Assembly: GCF_963966145.1 (NCBI RefSeq)
Contig: NC_091055.1
Span: 2,976,001 to 3,040,000, forward strand
DNA: 64,000 nt
Direction: 5' to 3'
Origin: Tenebrio molitor
Taxonomy: Eukaryota > Arthropoda > Insecta > Coleoptera > Tenebrionidae
Positions within the stretch are counted from its first letter, which is position 1; each line of letters begins with the position of its first letter. Positions 1-12,333 of the stretch are shown here, one piece after another. A program made the translations under genes and the position numbers. The notes under the pieces were generated by a model that did no database searches, was not told where the DNA came from, and saw nothing but the letters and a program-made list of their open reading frames with translations.

Positions 1-106
1 TTCCGATAACAAACCAATTAAACACAACAGCGACGATTAGAAACGCACCGACCGCCAGATTTGGACCACATCGATTTCACAATTCGCCATTGACTTCTTT
101 ATGCAC

Positions 107-293
107 CACGACATTATTCCCGGAAGGGAATTAGTTTCACCGTCACGCCGTCACGTCACACGCTTCGAGTGAAAGGCTCATTCGAGTAATTTCGGGGCGC
201 CGAGCGAGCGAGAAACAGTCGGCTGTGCGTCACTAAATTTTCATTGAGTTTTCATTGTGTTGCGACGTCAGTGCAGAGCTACGGCAGTAGCCA
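107..293. repeat. Left arm of diverged duplicated repeat, copy D1
   Basis: This segment aligns, with many substitutions and small gaps, to 61595-61798 in the same orientation. Shared blocks include the GAATTAGTTTCA stretch, GAGCGAGCGA followed by a CTGTGCGTCACT block, and CAGTGCAGAGCT close to the right edge. The matching right arm is 1836-1965. The pair probably marks an old dispersed repeat; I cannot assign a family. Confidence 0.7.
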
Positions 294-342
294 TATACAG
301 GTGTCCCAAAAACATTATTTACCGGAAGATTTTAATTATCTA

Positions 343-549
343 CAAGGTGATTCACGAGCAGTGTCTGATTTAGCGGCTTTACTCCTACAACAAAAATTAC
401 TCTCTCATGGAATACTTGGCTGTTTTTCAATTTGAATTGTGTGATCATAGTAATCCGATTTCAGAAAAATGAAACAATAGTGTCAATCAAATGTGTCAAA
501 ATAATTATATTTTTGTAAATAAATCAGACACTATTCGTGAATCACCCTG
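343..549. mobile_element. Ta: 207-bp MITE with about 30-bp inverted ends
   Basis: The left end (343-372) and right end (521-549) are inverted copies sharing GGTGATTCACGA and TGTCTGATTTA. TA lies on the left (341-342) and TATA on the right (550-553). It is inserted at the middle of T0 and abuts Tb. It has no coding content beyond a chance frame. Confidence 0.75.
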
Positions 550-1061
550 TATACACCAAATTAAATGGTTGTGAATAGGCTACAAAAGGGCCTAATAAAT
601 TCACCTATTGTCCCAAGGGGTTCAAGGCCAAACTGTCAAAAAAAAAAACAATTTAATTCGAACACATTACCCTTTTTTAATTCTGATAGAGATTTTCATT
701 CTGAAAACAACAATGTATCACAAGAATATACTTACATAATAAAAATTAAAAAAAAAGTCAAAAAAACGCTTCTGTCGTTTATACTCAAACTGGAAACTGC
801 GCTCTGGACAATGCCAGATGTTGTTATTTGTCATTTGTTTTTCCAGCTAACTTAATTTGATTATTACATACATGCATTATAACGTACTCCATTTTGATAG
901 CTTCTCCCTTGGTGCTCGTCATTTGTTTCAAAAGCTAGTGTTGCTTTTTACACAAGGCTAAATAGTATTTTTCTTCAAACGTCCGTAAATTATGACATTG
1001 CACTGCTGCATTGATAATGCTAAAGTGTTACTTCATTGTCATGGCATCTAACTAGCTGACC

Positions 1062-1153
1062 AGCGTCCGTGAAGCTATTATCTCCGCTGAGGAGCGTCCG
1101 TGAAGTTATTATCTCCGCTAAGGGCGTCCGTGAAGTTATTATGTCCGCTGATG
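1062..1153. repeat. 31-bp unit repeated three times
   Basis: Three near-identical head-to-tail units start at 1062, 1093 and about 1124. Each reads GCGTCCGTGAAG, then TATTAT, then TCCGCT. The array lies inside element Tb, so it is probably a subterminal array of that element rather than host sequence. Confidence 0.85.
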
Positions 1154-1460
1154 AGCGGTTGTAAAGTAAACTAGCTAAATCATTTGAAATTCCTACCCGG
1201 TTTCTTAACATGTCTTAAATAATTTGTTATGAAGGTTTGAAGAAAAAATAGTAACTTTTAGCTTTTGTTATATTGGTAACATCAGCCGTTTGACGTCAGG
1301 CGTCAAGGTAACGAATGAAGCTACGAGGTAAATTTAGTAAATTATATAACCTTACATTTTTGTGAAAAATGTCTATTACCAACCCACGAGAAAGTCCCTA
1401 GTCTATTAGACTAGCTTGAGCAGCCGAAATTTCAGGGATTAGTAAAGCAAAGTAGATAAA

Positions 1461-1595
1461 ATAGTATATTATACTCGTTTAATAAGACGTATTATCACAT
1501 TCGTTCCATTAAAGCACTTCTCGATACGCTCGTCGTGCTTTAAACACACACGTGATAATAAAGCGTCTTATTAAACTCGTATAATAATATACTAT
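1461..1595. repeat. Hairpin element H1 (long imperfect palindrome)
   Basis: The outer arms pair ATAGTATATTATAC and TTTAATAAGACG with their inverted copies near 1561-1594. A second short inverted pair (AAAGCAC / GTGCTTT) surrounds a centre with CTCGATACGCTCGTC. The right end reads TATACTATTT. The layout matches H3, H4, H5 and H6, while the arm sequence is only partly shared with H3 and H4. Confidence 0.75.
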
Positions 1596-1835
1596 TTATT
1601 CTTTTTCTTTAATTTTTCTTATGTGAGGTTATACTTGTGATACCTACATTGTTGTTTTCAGAATAAAAATCTCTATCAGAATTACTAAAAGTCCAATTTG
1701 AAAAAAAATACTATACGTGAACTTAATAGGCCATTTTGTAACCAATTCACAACCATTTAATTTGGTGTATAGATATTTAAAATCCTCCGATAAATATGGG
1801 AGCTATGAACTCGTCTTTTTTTGACATCCTGTATA

Positions 1836-1965
1836 CAAACGATAACGACAGGACAAACATTGTAAATTCACAGTTGGATGTAGTATTTAGTAATAATATG
1901 TATTACTTAAAAACAATTACGATCGTCATATAAGTTTTCACTTCTCACTCTTTTTTTTTTTTGTT
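1836..1965. repeat. Right arm of diverged duplicated repeat, copy D1
   Basis: It aligns to 62704-62790 in the same orientation. Both contain an AAACGATAA block, then a CGACA/GGACAAA-like block, then ATTGTAA and GATGTAG-like blocks in the same order. It continues the homology of 107-293 across the T0 insertion. Confidence 0.6.
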
Positions 1966-4900
1966 AGTTATTCAATCTGGAACGGCGACAATTGATTTAT
2001 CGTATTTCACTTTCGCTCGTCTCAGAACACTGTCACCGATTATGAATCGATAACATTTTAAGTTCCCCTTTCTTTCGCATTCCTTCCGCTCAGTCTTATC
2101 CATTTATCATATCCAATAACAATTTCGACCCAAAAAATACCAAATTAAAAAGAAACTCTCCACTTTCATCCAGCACTAACTGTGATATTCGCGGAAAAAT
2201 GTCTCACATATTCCTGCGATGGTTACCTATTATTTCTTTCAGCAGCGCAACGGTTCGAAATCAGTTTACGGCCAACGATTAAGTGTTACAAACGCTCAGA
2301 AAACCATTTAGAAAAAGAGATTAAGCTTAGGCCGGGTACTGATTTGCAACCGTTTGCGCAGCGATGCAGTAGGTAACCAACGGAGTGTCCTTGAACTGTA
2401 AAACGCTGCACCACAAGAAAACACGTGTCGTAAGTGGTGGCGTTAAATCGGATTTTTTGAGTTTTCTCATTATTCTGTAAGATTTGGAGCACGTTCTCTT
2501 TTGTATTTGTTGTTGGGAGTAAAAAGTAACGAGTTTGGCGGAGTTTTTTGCGAAGTTGTTGGAAGCAAGTGTGCAAGAGTTGGGAAATTAAAGCTACATT
2601 TGCTCCGTTTACCGTAAATATAAACTAGTAGAAGTTATAGCCGAGTGCCCCCTCGGGGTCGTGATTGTATGAGTAGCGTTCTCGCTCGTAGATGACTTGA
2701 CGTAGTTGACAAGTGTTTAATCGTAATTAAAGAATAAAGCAAAGAACCTAATTTGTCGAATGGTTACGGGATAAATTGCGAAAATAATCTAAATGCAAAT
2801 TCGTTCTTTTCATAACATCGGCGAGAAATGGAGGCATTATTCAGAATCGTTTACGGTAAAATACCGCTGTTACTTTTGATCCGTAATTAGTGACCGTGTA
2901 AGGAACAATAACGGCCGCACAATAATTATTATAAGACGATAATTTAACAAATCGGCGTTGATAACATTGTTGTCTGAGGCAACCGTAGCAGCCGCTCGGG
3001 GCTACTTTGTGCGGTTGTTCTCGGAATTGCCGTGGCAAAATGTAAATTTGGCGATTTTCGTAACTGGCTCAAATTTGAATATGGTATGCAATTTGAGAAG
3101 TTGTAAAAAGAAAATGAGAAACAATTGTATTTAGTTAGTGAGTATTAGGGGGGGAAATGGGAGTTTGATGGTTAATTTAAACTGTCGAATAAAATATGGA
3201 CAATGAAAGTTTCTTGTAATGCCTAAGAGAAAAGTTGGGCCTTAAACTAGGACTCTGTTTCTGTATTAGACGTTCCATCACTTTAGTTGCGTATTCGTCT
3301 TAAGACCTTTGGGAAATTTGTATAGACAATCTAGTAGACAACTGAGTTTCCGCCGGTTCAAATCACGAGTTCTCATGAATTTTCCATGAAAGAGAATTAT
3401 ATAAATAAGACACGGGTTTCATTTATTATTTAATCTGTCGCCCTGGAAATACTAATTCGTGCATCAACCCTTTGACTCTAACAAAAATACACATTTTTTT
3501 GTCCCGAGGGGACAGCCTTCGCCACCGTTCCAACGAGACTCGTTCTGTTAATTATGTTTAGCAAATATCGAACACCACAGAAAGCTGATTACGGAATTAA
3601 CAAATGTCACGGGGTAGCGATTTTGCACGGGACCCAGTGTTGATCGATAAAAATTTGTTGGTGGTCAGGACACGTAATGGATTATTAAATGTTTTTGTGT
3701 GGGTAAATCTTCAGAGCACCGCCTTATTGATTGAGTCTCATATATTTCCCCGAGACTTGTTTTATTTTCACGAACGTCCTCTTGTTTGACGTATTTTCAT
3801 TGTAGTAATCTCGACGAGTTAATAAAAACGGTCAGTCGGTCAGTCAGTCAAAGACTTGCACCATTTTATCTTTTTCAGCTCGCACGAATGCTGAAAGTTT
3901 CAGCTCCCGACTGAATTTCAGGCAAAGATCAACAATTACACCCATCTCTACATATTCACCCTTGGAAAAGTCGACGGGCCGAGCTCATTAAATTACGAAA
4001 GTTTGCACCGAGAGATTTTTATTGATATATCGTTTCCCGATAGATTTTTGAACGTTCGACCAACCGTAAAAATCCATATTTCACCACTACTCTCAAATTA
4101 AACTAGAAATAAATTACTCCGTCCCTGTCGGTAATTTATTGACAAAATAAATTTCTATTTCACATTTTCATCTCCAGAAATCCCCGTAATGAACCAATTT
4201 AAAGTCCATAAGAGTTCAAAATCGGAAGATTAGTAAACACAAAGAAGCAATATTAGTGCTCCTGTGAACAATTTATTTTGAAATAATGTCTAGTTTAATG
4301 AAAACAAATTGCCGTACGTGTCGACAGGTTTCTATAAAATATTCATAGCGGCTTTTGCAGACTTGTTTCGTCACCGCTCCCTGAATTTTTCTAACTCACA
4401 ACACGAGACAATTTATTTGGCAAAATTACACAACAAACTCACGTATCGAGACCGACTCGACATTATTCTCCTCACATTATCACTTCTCATATCTGTTCTG
4501 GCCAGGTTTGAATAAGGTGGAATATCTGAATCCATGAATTTATTCAGACTGTATCTTTTTGTTTTTGTTTTTTATTCATTTTACCCCGGTAGAAAAACAT
4601 TCAGCACACCTATCGGGATCCGTATGCCTATTGATGACTGCAAAGTTCTGAGACATCGGCCCCCTTGTTCACCCTGCATCGGTAAATAATGACAATATTA
4701 TATAACCACACTAACTTATCGACGCCTGTTCGGAATAAAAATAGCTTTATTATGTGAAAAAAATGTACGGTTTGAATAATCCACACAAACTCGTCGCATT
4801 TGCCGCAAACACCTGAATAAACTCCTGCCACCTCATATTTTAAATTTTTCAGATATGTAAAAATTTCACCGTGTCACGCTCCACGTTGTTCATATTTGAT

Positions 4901-7203
4901 TTTAACGTGACGCCATTATCTGAGCTACGCAAAAATATTTTTATAGAATGTGCAGAATTTAGATACACCGGGAGATATATCGAATTGTCCCTAATTCAAG
5001 TGCCTTAAGTGGCTTCAATGAACCGATCGCATGTTGGCAAATGTCATAACGCAAACTTAATCTCGCCATAAATCTATGTACACTCGCTCGCTACCTTATC
5101 GTGCAAACTTCGGCTGAATTTTCTTCAGCATATATACCCACTTTTACAAAATTATCCAATAAAATTACCTCCCACATCAAAATGTATTGCTCGACTAAAT
5201 ATTTGCTTGCTTTTCGAACACACTCAAAAATTACATGATCGCATGACTCGGTCTAGATATCGAAATCGCGTTTAAATTGCTGTTCAAAAAATCAATCGAT
5301 TTATCAATTGGCTTCCACTCGCGTCCGCACCCGACGCATAATCCCCACAAAAACCAAGAAAAACCTCAAACAAATATTACACCCTTACAACAGAAAAGTG
5401 CAAAAAACACACAAATGGCTGTCACTTTTAACGCTTTTCTTTCCTGCAATTTAGCTTTTCCTTTTCAAACTTTTTTGCAGGGGACGCAACGAGCCTCCGA
5501 AATCTTTTAATAATAGCCGGAGAGATTTAAAACACTTTATTTAAATTATCGCTAGATAATTTCCCCAAAATACGAAATCACGAGTTCCGATTGAAATTCG
5601 AACAATTAACGCCGTTCTCGTTTGGAGGTCCACAAACCGGACTTCCTTTCCGGCAAATTGCTCTAATTGCGCCATCATCTCGTCGGTACAACAAACCCGC
5701 AAGAACTAGTTGGAAGAATTCGATCGATTGGACGACTCTCAGATTCAAATCGGTGTTGCAGAAATTTCGCGGCTCAGCATGAGGTTTGAATTTTTTGTTC
5801 GGAATTGTGTAGATAAATCGAGCGAGAAGTTTCGGCTCAATAAAGTGTGTTGAAGTGGTGCAGCAGGTAATTCTGGAGTCGGCCATAAAAGTGATCAAGT
5901 TATATCGCAGACGGGTAGACGCCGGAGGGCAGTAAAGTCTTTATGTGGGACTGATAGATGCACTTTAATTAAAATGTCGTATAGTTTGGCATTGGCCTAG
6001 AAAATTTGAGATTAAGTGGAAGAGTTGCAGTGTTGTGGAGCTTTCTTATGACTGAAGTGGGTTCGGCATTGTTCATGGTCTAATTAGTAAAAGCTCGCAG
6101 CATTTAAGCACATCCACTATCTGATTTCGCAGGCTGAAACGTACTACTAATGCGTTGCTTCTACTAAGAATTCCGTCGACACACAAAATATGTAAATTAA
6201 GATTTGTTTTTAGCGTACCAAATAACTTACGCTGACAAGACGAAGATTTTCAGACGGCCGTGTTAAGAATACAAATGCGCAGGTATTTTTAAATCTTGTG
6301 TTCCTCAACACAATCGGCATTTTTACCGTGTTGTTTTGTAAATGGTTGTTTTTCTGGCAGTTTAGTCTGTTTGAAATGATGCCCCGTTACAACGACTAAA
6401 AATAGATTACCACAAACCGTCTCTTTACTTTGTGGCCTCGCCCGGCGACGATTCCAGATTTTTTTTTAGTCGCGTTACATCCCGAAATCCCTTCAAAATA
6501 AACACTCGCTCGGCCACGAACACAACGAATTTATTAAATCGCTTTGACCCATTTAAACGAAAGCGAACTTTTCAGACGACCTAATTACTAGAGGCGCGCT
6601 AGATATGTAAATCTTTTACCAGATCGGATTGCCAAGACGGCATCCTCCGGTTTAGATTGCCCAACGGAAATCAGAACTGAATAATCCTCGTAACAACGGA
6701 ATAAAAGTGTTGCGACGGATCTGTTGGACTAATCGGCCAGTGGAAACTGCTGCTCGCTTCCAATTAACACGATTTTGACAACAGAGATCTCTTTGTCACG
6801 AGAGGGTCTTTGAAAAGTGAGATTTTGTCAGGTGGCACTTGCCTTTTCGTGAATAATTTGGCAGAAAACGCTGCGTGGGCTAGACAAATTCGACCTTTAA
6901 AACCTAAAATCAAACCAACGAAATTGAACGATTCCGTGCCCGTTGCAATTACACCAACAATATTAATCATCTGATTAGCAAATAATTCAATTAGTCTTTT
7001 ATGCCCGTACCGTTTTTGTGACTTCACAAAAAGCGACTTTATTACATTCGATTTAGAGGTAAATTTAATTATTAATTATTTATTAACAATTTATTGAATT
7101 GTAGGCATCGTGACTAACTAGTTTGCGGATTTTTATGCAGAAATATTATTAAAAATATGCATGCGCATATTGGTGCCAAGATTTTGAAGAAAATATGCAA
7201 ACC
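1966..7203. other. Gene-free stretch without recognised elements
   Basis: I see no convincing exon, RNA gene or terminal inverted repeat pair. Frames are short and overlap on both strands. A small CAGT-type simple repeat (GGTCAGTCGGTCAGTCAGTC) lies at about 3830-3851. Confidence 0.5.
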
Positions 7204-7396
7204 GACCCGGAAAGCACCCGGAGCCGACCCATAGGCCACCCGGAGTCAACCCGGAAAGCACCCGGAGCCGACCTGGAGCCCTCCCAGAAAGCACCCGGAG
7301 CCGACCCGGAACCCACGCGGAGCTCACCAGGAAAGCACCCGGAGCTCACCAGGAAAGCACCCGGAGCCGACCCGGAAAGCACCCGTAGCCGACCCC
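7204..7396. repeat. GC-rich 22-bp minisatellite
   Basis: About eight to nine degenerate units of roughly 22 bp run head to tail, with the core GACCCGGAAAGCACCCGGAG. They stand out sharply from the AT-rich surroundings. The period is not a multiple of three, and long frames open on both strands, so the proline- and arginine-rich reading frames here are by-products of the repeat and not genes. Confidence 0.9.
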
Positions 7397-7467
7397 ATAT
7401 CATTTATTTTAATGAAATTCATAGGTATAGATACTAAAAATTAGAGTAATATTCCTGAGATAATATA

Positions 7468-7922
7468 CAGGGTGTTTCTGAAATAGGTGCATTAGAACTC
7501 ATCAAAAGGAACAACTTTTCTCTTTGCCATTTTGGCGAAAAACGTTGCGTAATGGCTTAAAAAAATAGGAAAGATTTTCCTAAAACCGTTCATATCTCCA
7601 AAACTAAGCTACCTAAAAACGTGAAACACAACCATATTCTTACGAAGTGGATTTTTTGCTATACGGATAGATTTATTTGAATTTCGATTTCGGCGTTACA
7701 ACACGTTTTCTGGATGAAAATGGATGTTTTTTTCATATTAGCGCTGATCTCAATTAGCCATTGCAGTATTTAGTGGCGTGGGGCTATTTTAGTGAAAAAT
7801 CTCTCCAATTTTTTTTTGGAATTAAACATAGTTTTTCGGAAAAATGGTAGATAGAAAAGTTGTTCCTTTTGACGAGTTCTATTACCAGTTAAAATTAATG
7901 CACCTATTTCAGAAACACCCTG
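7468..7922. mobile_element. 455-bp TA-inserted MITE, CAGGGTGTTTCTGAAAT ends
   Basis: The left end (from 7468) and right end (to 7922) are inverted copies for about 45 bp, sharing CAGGGTGTTTCTGAAATAGG and a downstream AAAGGAACAACTTTTCT block. TATA flanks both ends. The terminal 17 bases match the element at 45701-46077, but the interiors differ. No transposase is visible. Confidence 0.85.
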
Positions 7923-7926
7923 TATA

Positions 7927-9025
7927 GATACATAATAAATGCATTTTGCACAAAATCCTTTTTTTTGCCCTTGCATCGTTCCACATCAATGTTTCTCCGA
8001 TCGTAGATAATTGTTTTATTCGTACGCACTCCACCCAGGACCACAAATTTATTTAATGCGGCCGTTGATTTATTTTTTGGTCCGGAAGAGCAACGGGAAA
8101 GTGTTTTCCGAACGATTCGTTAATTTGGTATCAATTTGAGGTCGGCAAATTCATAATGGAAGTTTTTCAGGTGGAAACTGGTGACATCGCTGTCGGTTTA
8201 TTTGACTCTTGTCTGGCGATGATTTCAGTCAATACATCACAGGTTTAACCGCGTAAAATGTTGATTACTTTTCAATTGTCTAGCAGGATTCGGTTTTGTG
8301 CAGTTCGCCGCTTTCATTCGCACAATGGTCGCATAAAGTTTCCCGACTGCGATTTTACACTACACCTAAATACAGTCTTAATTCACTTCGATTAAATAAA
8401 TGTGTTTTCGACATTCTATCAATTCCAAACTTCCACCTTCTGTTTTAATTTTCCCAAAGTTGACCGTGCGTCAGCAAGAAAAATTCGCTGTGCCAATTCG
8501 ACAACTTGTAGATAAATAAGAGTCGGAACGATGTGGCTTTAAAATGAATTAGATATCGATCGGATAAATATTTTTCTTTAATCGATTTACAAATTCCCAC
8601 CGGGTGTGTGGAATTTTTTAAAAACATTGCCAATTATACCGACACCTTCGTACCCTCTAGGATTTAATGATTCAGCCCACCCCCGTAGCGCCATACTTTT
8701 ATTTCAGCGACTCAAATATCAACTCGTCGGACACGACATCGCACATTTTTTAACCCTTCTCTCTGTTATTTTTACAGATTTAAGACCCACTTTTCGTTGA
8801 AACGTTGTCGAGCAAATCTACAAAAATTTCAATTCTCTAAACTAGATGCAAAACACACAAAGCTCAAACAATTGGATTAGTTGCAGCTAATCCGTATCCT
8901 TTGTCACAAGTGCACGTCATTTTTTATTCTTCGTAATTTAGTTACCCCATATTTTCGCATAATCTTAATTTTGTTATTGTTTCGACGTCCACTGCAGTTA
9001 AAATCTAAGTGAAAAAATTCGACTC
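7927..9025. other. Gene-free stretch, nothing recognised
   Basis: No supported gene, RNA or element boundary was seen. Short frames here overlap on opposite strands and carry no recognisable motif. Confidence 0.5.
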
Positions 9026-9383
9026 TAAATAGTTACTTGTGTATCAAGGCCAAAAAGTGCATCTTTCGAGGCGGAGCCGAGGCTTGAAACAGGCGAAGAC
9101 AAAAGGTACTTTTTGGCTTTTTTGGCACAAAAGACATCATTGGAAAAATTTCAATTTATTTTGTATCTACTTTTTTCAAATAAATACATTTATTAATACA
9201 TATTAACAATTTTTTGTCAGTTTTCCAACAAAACGAGAAATTTACTATTTGCAACACAATTACTTTTTTACATAATTTATGGTGAGAGGACAATTATTGC
9301 GGTTATCATCTGCGATCTCCGGCGGCGTATCAGACATTTATTCATCACTTTCGCTGTTATATTACACATTTCTTCATCACCAA
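9026..9383 (-). repeat. Third repeat family, copy C (reverse orientation, partial)
   Basis: The reverse complement matches 41460-42530 without the 41730-42294 element. It holds the CAACAGCGAAAGTGATGAATA block, then the CTCGTTTTGTTGG block, the TTAATATGTATTAATAAAT block and a terminal hairpin-like core (CGAGGCGGAGCCGAGGC between inverted GCCAAAAAGT arms). At the position of the 41730 insertion this copy is uninterrupted. Confidence 0.8.
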
Positions 9384-11205
9384 GGTTTTTCTTTGATCAA
9401 ATGGGGGAAATTTGAAAGTAGTGGTGAGAAAGTGATGTATGTAAAAAGTATTAAAAGAGGTGAAACGTCACAGTCGGCGAGAGCATCTCGTTTTTATTAT
9501 CTTTTCGGTGTGGTTAATCACCTTATCACAACCCTAAAGTAATGACGATTGTAATCCTCTTTGGAGGGGTGCGGTTTAAAAAGCACAACGTGTCATTAAT
9601 GTGGAAGATGTGTGCGGCCGGGTGGAAAGACCGAAGCGGTGAAATGTTACAGTAGGTTTGGTTTTTTGAAAACACATTAGATGTTTGTTATGCAGTATGA
9701 CGCGAGGGTGGTTCCCCCGACTGGTTCTTTGTCGATTTGAGTTGTGGACACGGCGAATAAAAAGTGACGAGTCGATTTTGGGTGGTAAAAAGTGGAATGT
9801 TGGGACGATTCATAAAGTGTGTGATGGATACGGGAGCGTGGACGTGTCTCCCAAATTGTGTCCATTAATTTGTAGGAAGTCGTAGTCGAGTGATGTTTTG
9901 TTTCTGCGTTTAAAAACGTAATCTCTTTTGTAAGTAAAATGGATGGGTGAATTTTAAGTGGCGTTTTCGTGGAACTAACGTCCGTATTATTCGGTAAACA
10001 TAGGCGTAGTCGTTTATCAGGAAAATCGATCTTAAAAAATGGACCGTCCACTTTAACTTTCGGCAATTCAGGAACAGGCCGACCTATACAAAAAGCCGTG
10101 ATAGATGTCAGCACAATCTAGCGTGGCGGGCGCAGTGTGATAGTCCTTTTAATCACAGCTGTCTCGGGGTAACGAGCCGCCGCCGTTTGCCGTCTCTCTG
10201 TGTACCCACTACCGGTATACACCCTACAACGTCGTCCTTCACAAGACGTCCCGACGCCCCTTCCCTAACTTCAGCTTATTAAGCAAACAAAGCACGTCCT
10301 ACAATTTCACTAAATTATATCGTGGAAAATTAATCAGGTTTCATATCTCATTTAAATCCCGAATTTTTAAGGCGTTAAATTCGAATTAACATCATCTCCC
10401 CCGCCAACGATTCCGTCCGGAGGAAAAATTCAATCCGAACGGCGATTTTTACGACGGCTGTTTCCGTCGACTTTATTTTAACCGAGTGGTGTTATTTAGC
10501 CGGATTCTACAATACGAGACAGTTATAGGCTCGTGTTAAGGTTCATATGTGATGGGTGGGAGAGTGTTAAAACGCCTAAAACCTTTTCAAAGGCTTTAAG
10601 CGCCACTAGATAGCATTGTGTGGCTTCTAAGCTCCATTTTAAAGGACGTTTACGTTCCTGCAAGTACGTTACAAAATGTGCTCGCACGGCTCCCACTATT
10701 AATCCGCGCTTCGTCGAATAATAAGAATGGACCTGCAGCAGTCCACACCAACACACCGGATCCTGCAATGTTTTTCGCTTCACCAAACCCCACCAAAAAC
10801 AACACCCTGCTTTGTAAATAACAACAAAGAAAAAATACCACAACCGGAAATGTTTAATCATTCACATTAAAAAAATAAAATAAACAAATGTATCGACGTC
10901 GTTGATGCTTCGTTTATTACTCAGAAATTGCTCAAGGTTTTCCTCTAAGTCTTTCTCTTTTTTCATATTTTACCTGACTACATCGTACTGATTTTAGTAG
11001 ATTAAGTCTAAACTAGAAAGCGCAATTTAAAAAAATTCTGTTCATAAATCCAAACGAAACTTGACAAGGCAATGCATACTATGATTGATAATAAATTCAT
11101 TTCTACTTCCTATTCCTAACAGTAGCAATGTTACTAAAGGAGTAGACATGGGCGGTCCCAGTCGGGAGCAACAAGGAGCAATTACCCCCACCCGACTTTA
11201 AGAGA
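9384..11205. other. Gene-free stretch, nothing recognised
   Basis: The 145-codon minus-strand frame at 9677-10114 is the longest in the window, but it has no ATG near its start and no motif I recognise. I see no splice-supported exon. Confidence 0.45.
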
Positions 11206-11217
11206 TTTTTTTTTCTA

Positions 11218-11540
11218 CAGGGTGTCGCAAAATTAACGTATTCCAAATCGGGGGTCTTGTAGGGAAAAATCTCAGGAATCTCGAAAAAATAAAATAAAAC
11301 ATATAGGAGGGGTCTTTACAAAAGATATACGGGTCTGAAGGTTCAAACATTTCTTGAAAAAGCAGCTTTATCTCTAAAAAATAAAAGTTTTATTTTTCCA
11401 ATTTTTGTTCAAAAGGGAAGTACAACATAGCTAGAATATTAGTCAGGTACTTTTGAACAAATATTGGCAACTTTGATATTTTATTCAAAGTGACAGCAAT
11501 TTTTTTTAAACATTTTTACTTGGTCAACAGGATGTCCCCT
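11218..11540. mobile_element. Possible one-ended TA-inserted element remnant
   Basis: A CAGGGTGTCGCAAAATTAACG sequence preceded by CTA at about 11218 looks like the left end of a mariner-type element, but I find no matching right end. An internal inverted pair (TTTTTGTTCAAAAG near 11402 and CTTTTGAACAAATA near 11450) could form a hairpin. CAGGATGTCCCCTA at 11528 may be a decayed border. Confidence 0.35.
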
Positions 11541-11805
11541 ACTAAGTTATATCACAGAATAGAGTGCTTTGTACCATTTTATCCGATTGGTCAAAATTTG
11601 TAATATCACAACGTTATTATACTTTTAGTTATGTCACAGATTGTAAGTGACATTTACCCCGCCCTGCGGACGCCCATGAGACGAGAGGGAATAAAAACAT
11701 GTGTTCCATTTTATTTTATATAAAGTTACATAAAACAATAAATCTATGTGATCGGTTTTATGAAATATTTTTTTCATGAGTCGAATTGAACGAATTTCTT
11801 GTGGG

Positions 11806-12333
11806 TACAAAGTGGTCAAAAAGACAACAAATCAACAGTTGTCACCCCGCGTCGAAAATAACTTTCTAATAAAAATGCTCTCTTCAATGATAAAAAACCC
11901 ATTTTACCACTTATTCTGGGATAATTGTTGCTTATAATTACATGTGTAAACTTTGGTGAAATCGAGAAGTTGATTTCTAGGTTAGCAGAGCACACGGTTG
12001 CTTTAAAATTGACGTTTCTTTGACATTTCAACGAAAAATCTGCTTACCAGTAGCGTCGCGTTTGGCAATGAACCTGGTAAATTACCTATTCTTACGAATG
12101 TAAAATGTTGTTCCTGTCTATTTTATACATTTTCTCTATTATCAAATAATAACAATTAATAATAAAATGCACAATTATAATTCCAGCGTCTAAAATTCAT
12201 GAGGTATGATTTATTGTAAAGTAGCGTTTGAGACCACAAATTGTCTACGCTTATTTGCAGATGATTCCGCTACGACGTGACTGATAATTTGCAAGGCCTA
12301 CTCTGATTTGTTTTCTTTTTGATCACTTTGTAT
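11806..12333 (+). mobile_element. CAAAGTG-family MITE, copy R1 (nearly complete)
   Basis: The left end reads TA CAAAGTGGTCAAAAAGACAACAAATC and the right end is its inverted copy, closing with GATCACTTTG TA. Length between the flanking TAs is about 520 bp. The interior includes the CATTTTACCACTTATTCTGG block and the GACGTTTCTTTGACATTTC block, which recur in R2 to R5. No coding sequence is visible. Confidence 0.85.

Larger units (their letters stand above)
554..1767. mobile_element. Tb: 1.2-kb element with very long inverted ends
   Basis: The left arm (about 554-752) and right arm (about 1612-1767) are inverted copies sharing CACCAAATTAAATGGTTGTG, AATTCTGATAGAGATTTT and CTGAAAACAACAATGTA. TATA flanks both sides (550-553 and 1768-1771). 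No transposase is visible. The interior holds a 31-bp triplicated unit (1062-1153) and hairpin H1 (1461-1595). The long arms give it a foldback-like structure. Confidence 0.75.
298..1831. mobile_element. T0: short palindromic TA-inserted element, split by nested elements
   Basis: The ends are CAGGTGTC on the left and GACATCCTG on the right, each flanked by TATA (294-297 and 1832-1835). The element's own sequence is only 298-342 and about 1770-1831. The two parts are imperfect inverted copies (GGAAGATTTTAATTATC facing GATATTTAAAATCCTCC). Before interruption it was a palindrome of about 105 bp. Two other elements sit at its central TA. The TA target and CAGG ends suggest a Tc1/mariner-type non-autonomous element; the class is inferred. 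Confidence 0.65.

Noticed and set aside
1062..1153. CRISPR-like array
   Set aside because: The three units are directly adjacent without spacers and lie inside a eukaryotic-type transposon.
3345..3375. Possible tRNA B-box (GGTTCAAATCACG)
   Set aside because: No cloverleaf can be formed with the flanking sequence.
7133..7437. Proline- and arginine-rich frames on both strands
   Set aside because: They are produced by the 22-bp minisatellite. The period is not a multiple of three, and both strands are open.
9677..10114. Longest frame in the window (145 codons, minus strand)
   Set aside because: It begins at GTG with no ATG near the start, has no recognised motif, and overlaps a frame on the other strand. 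Nothing supports translation.
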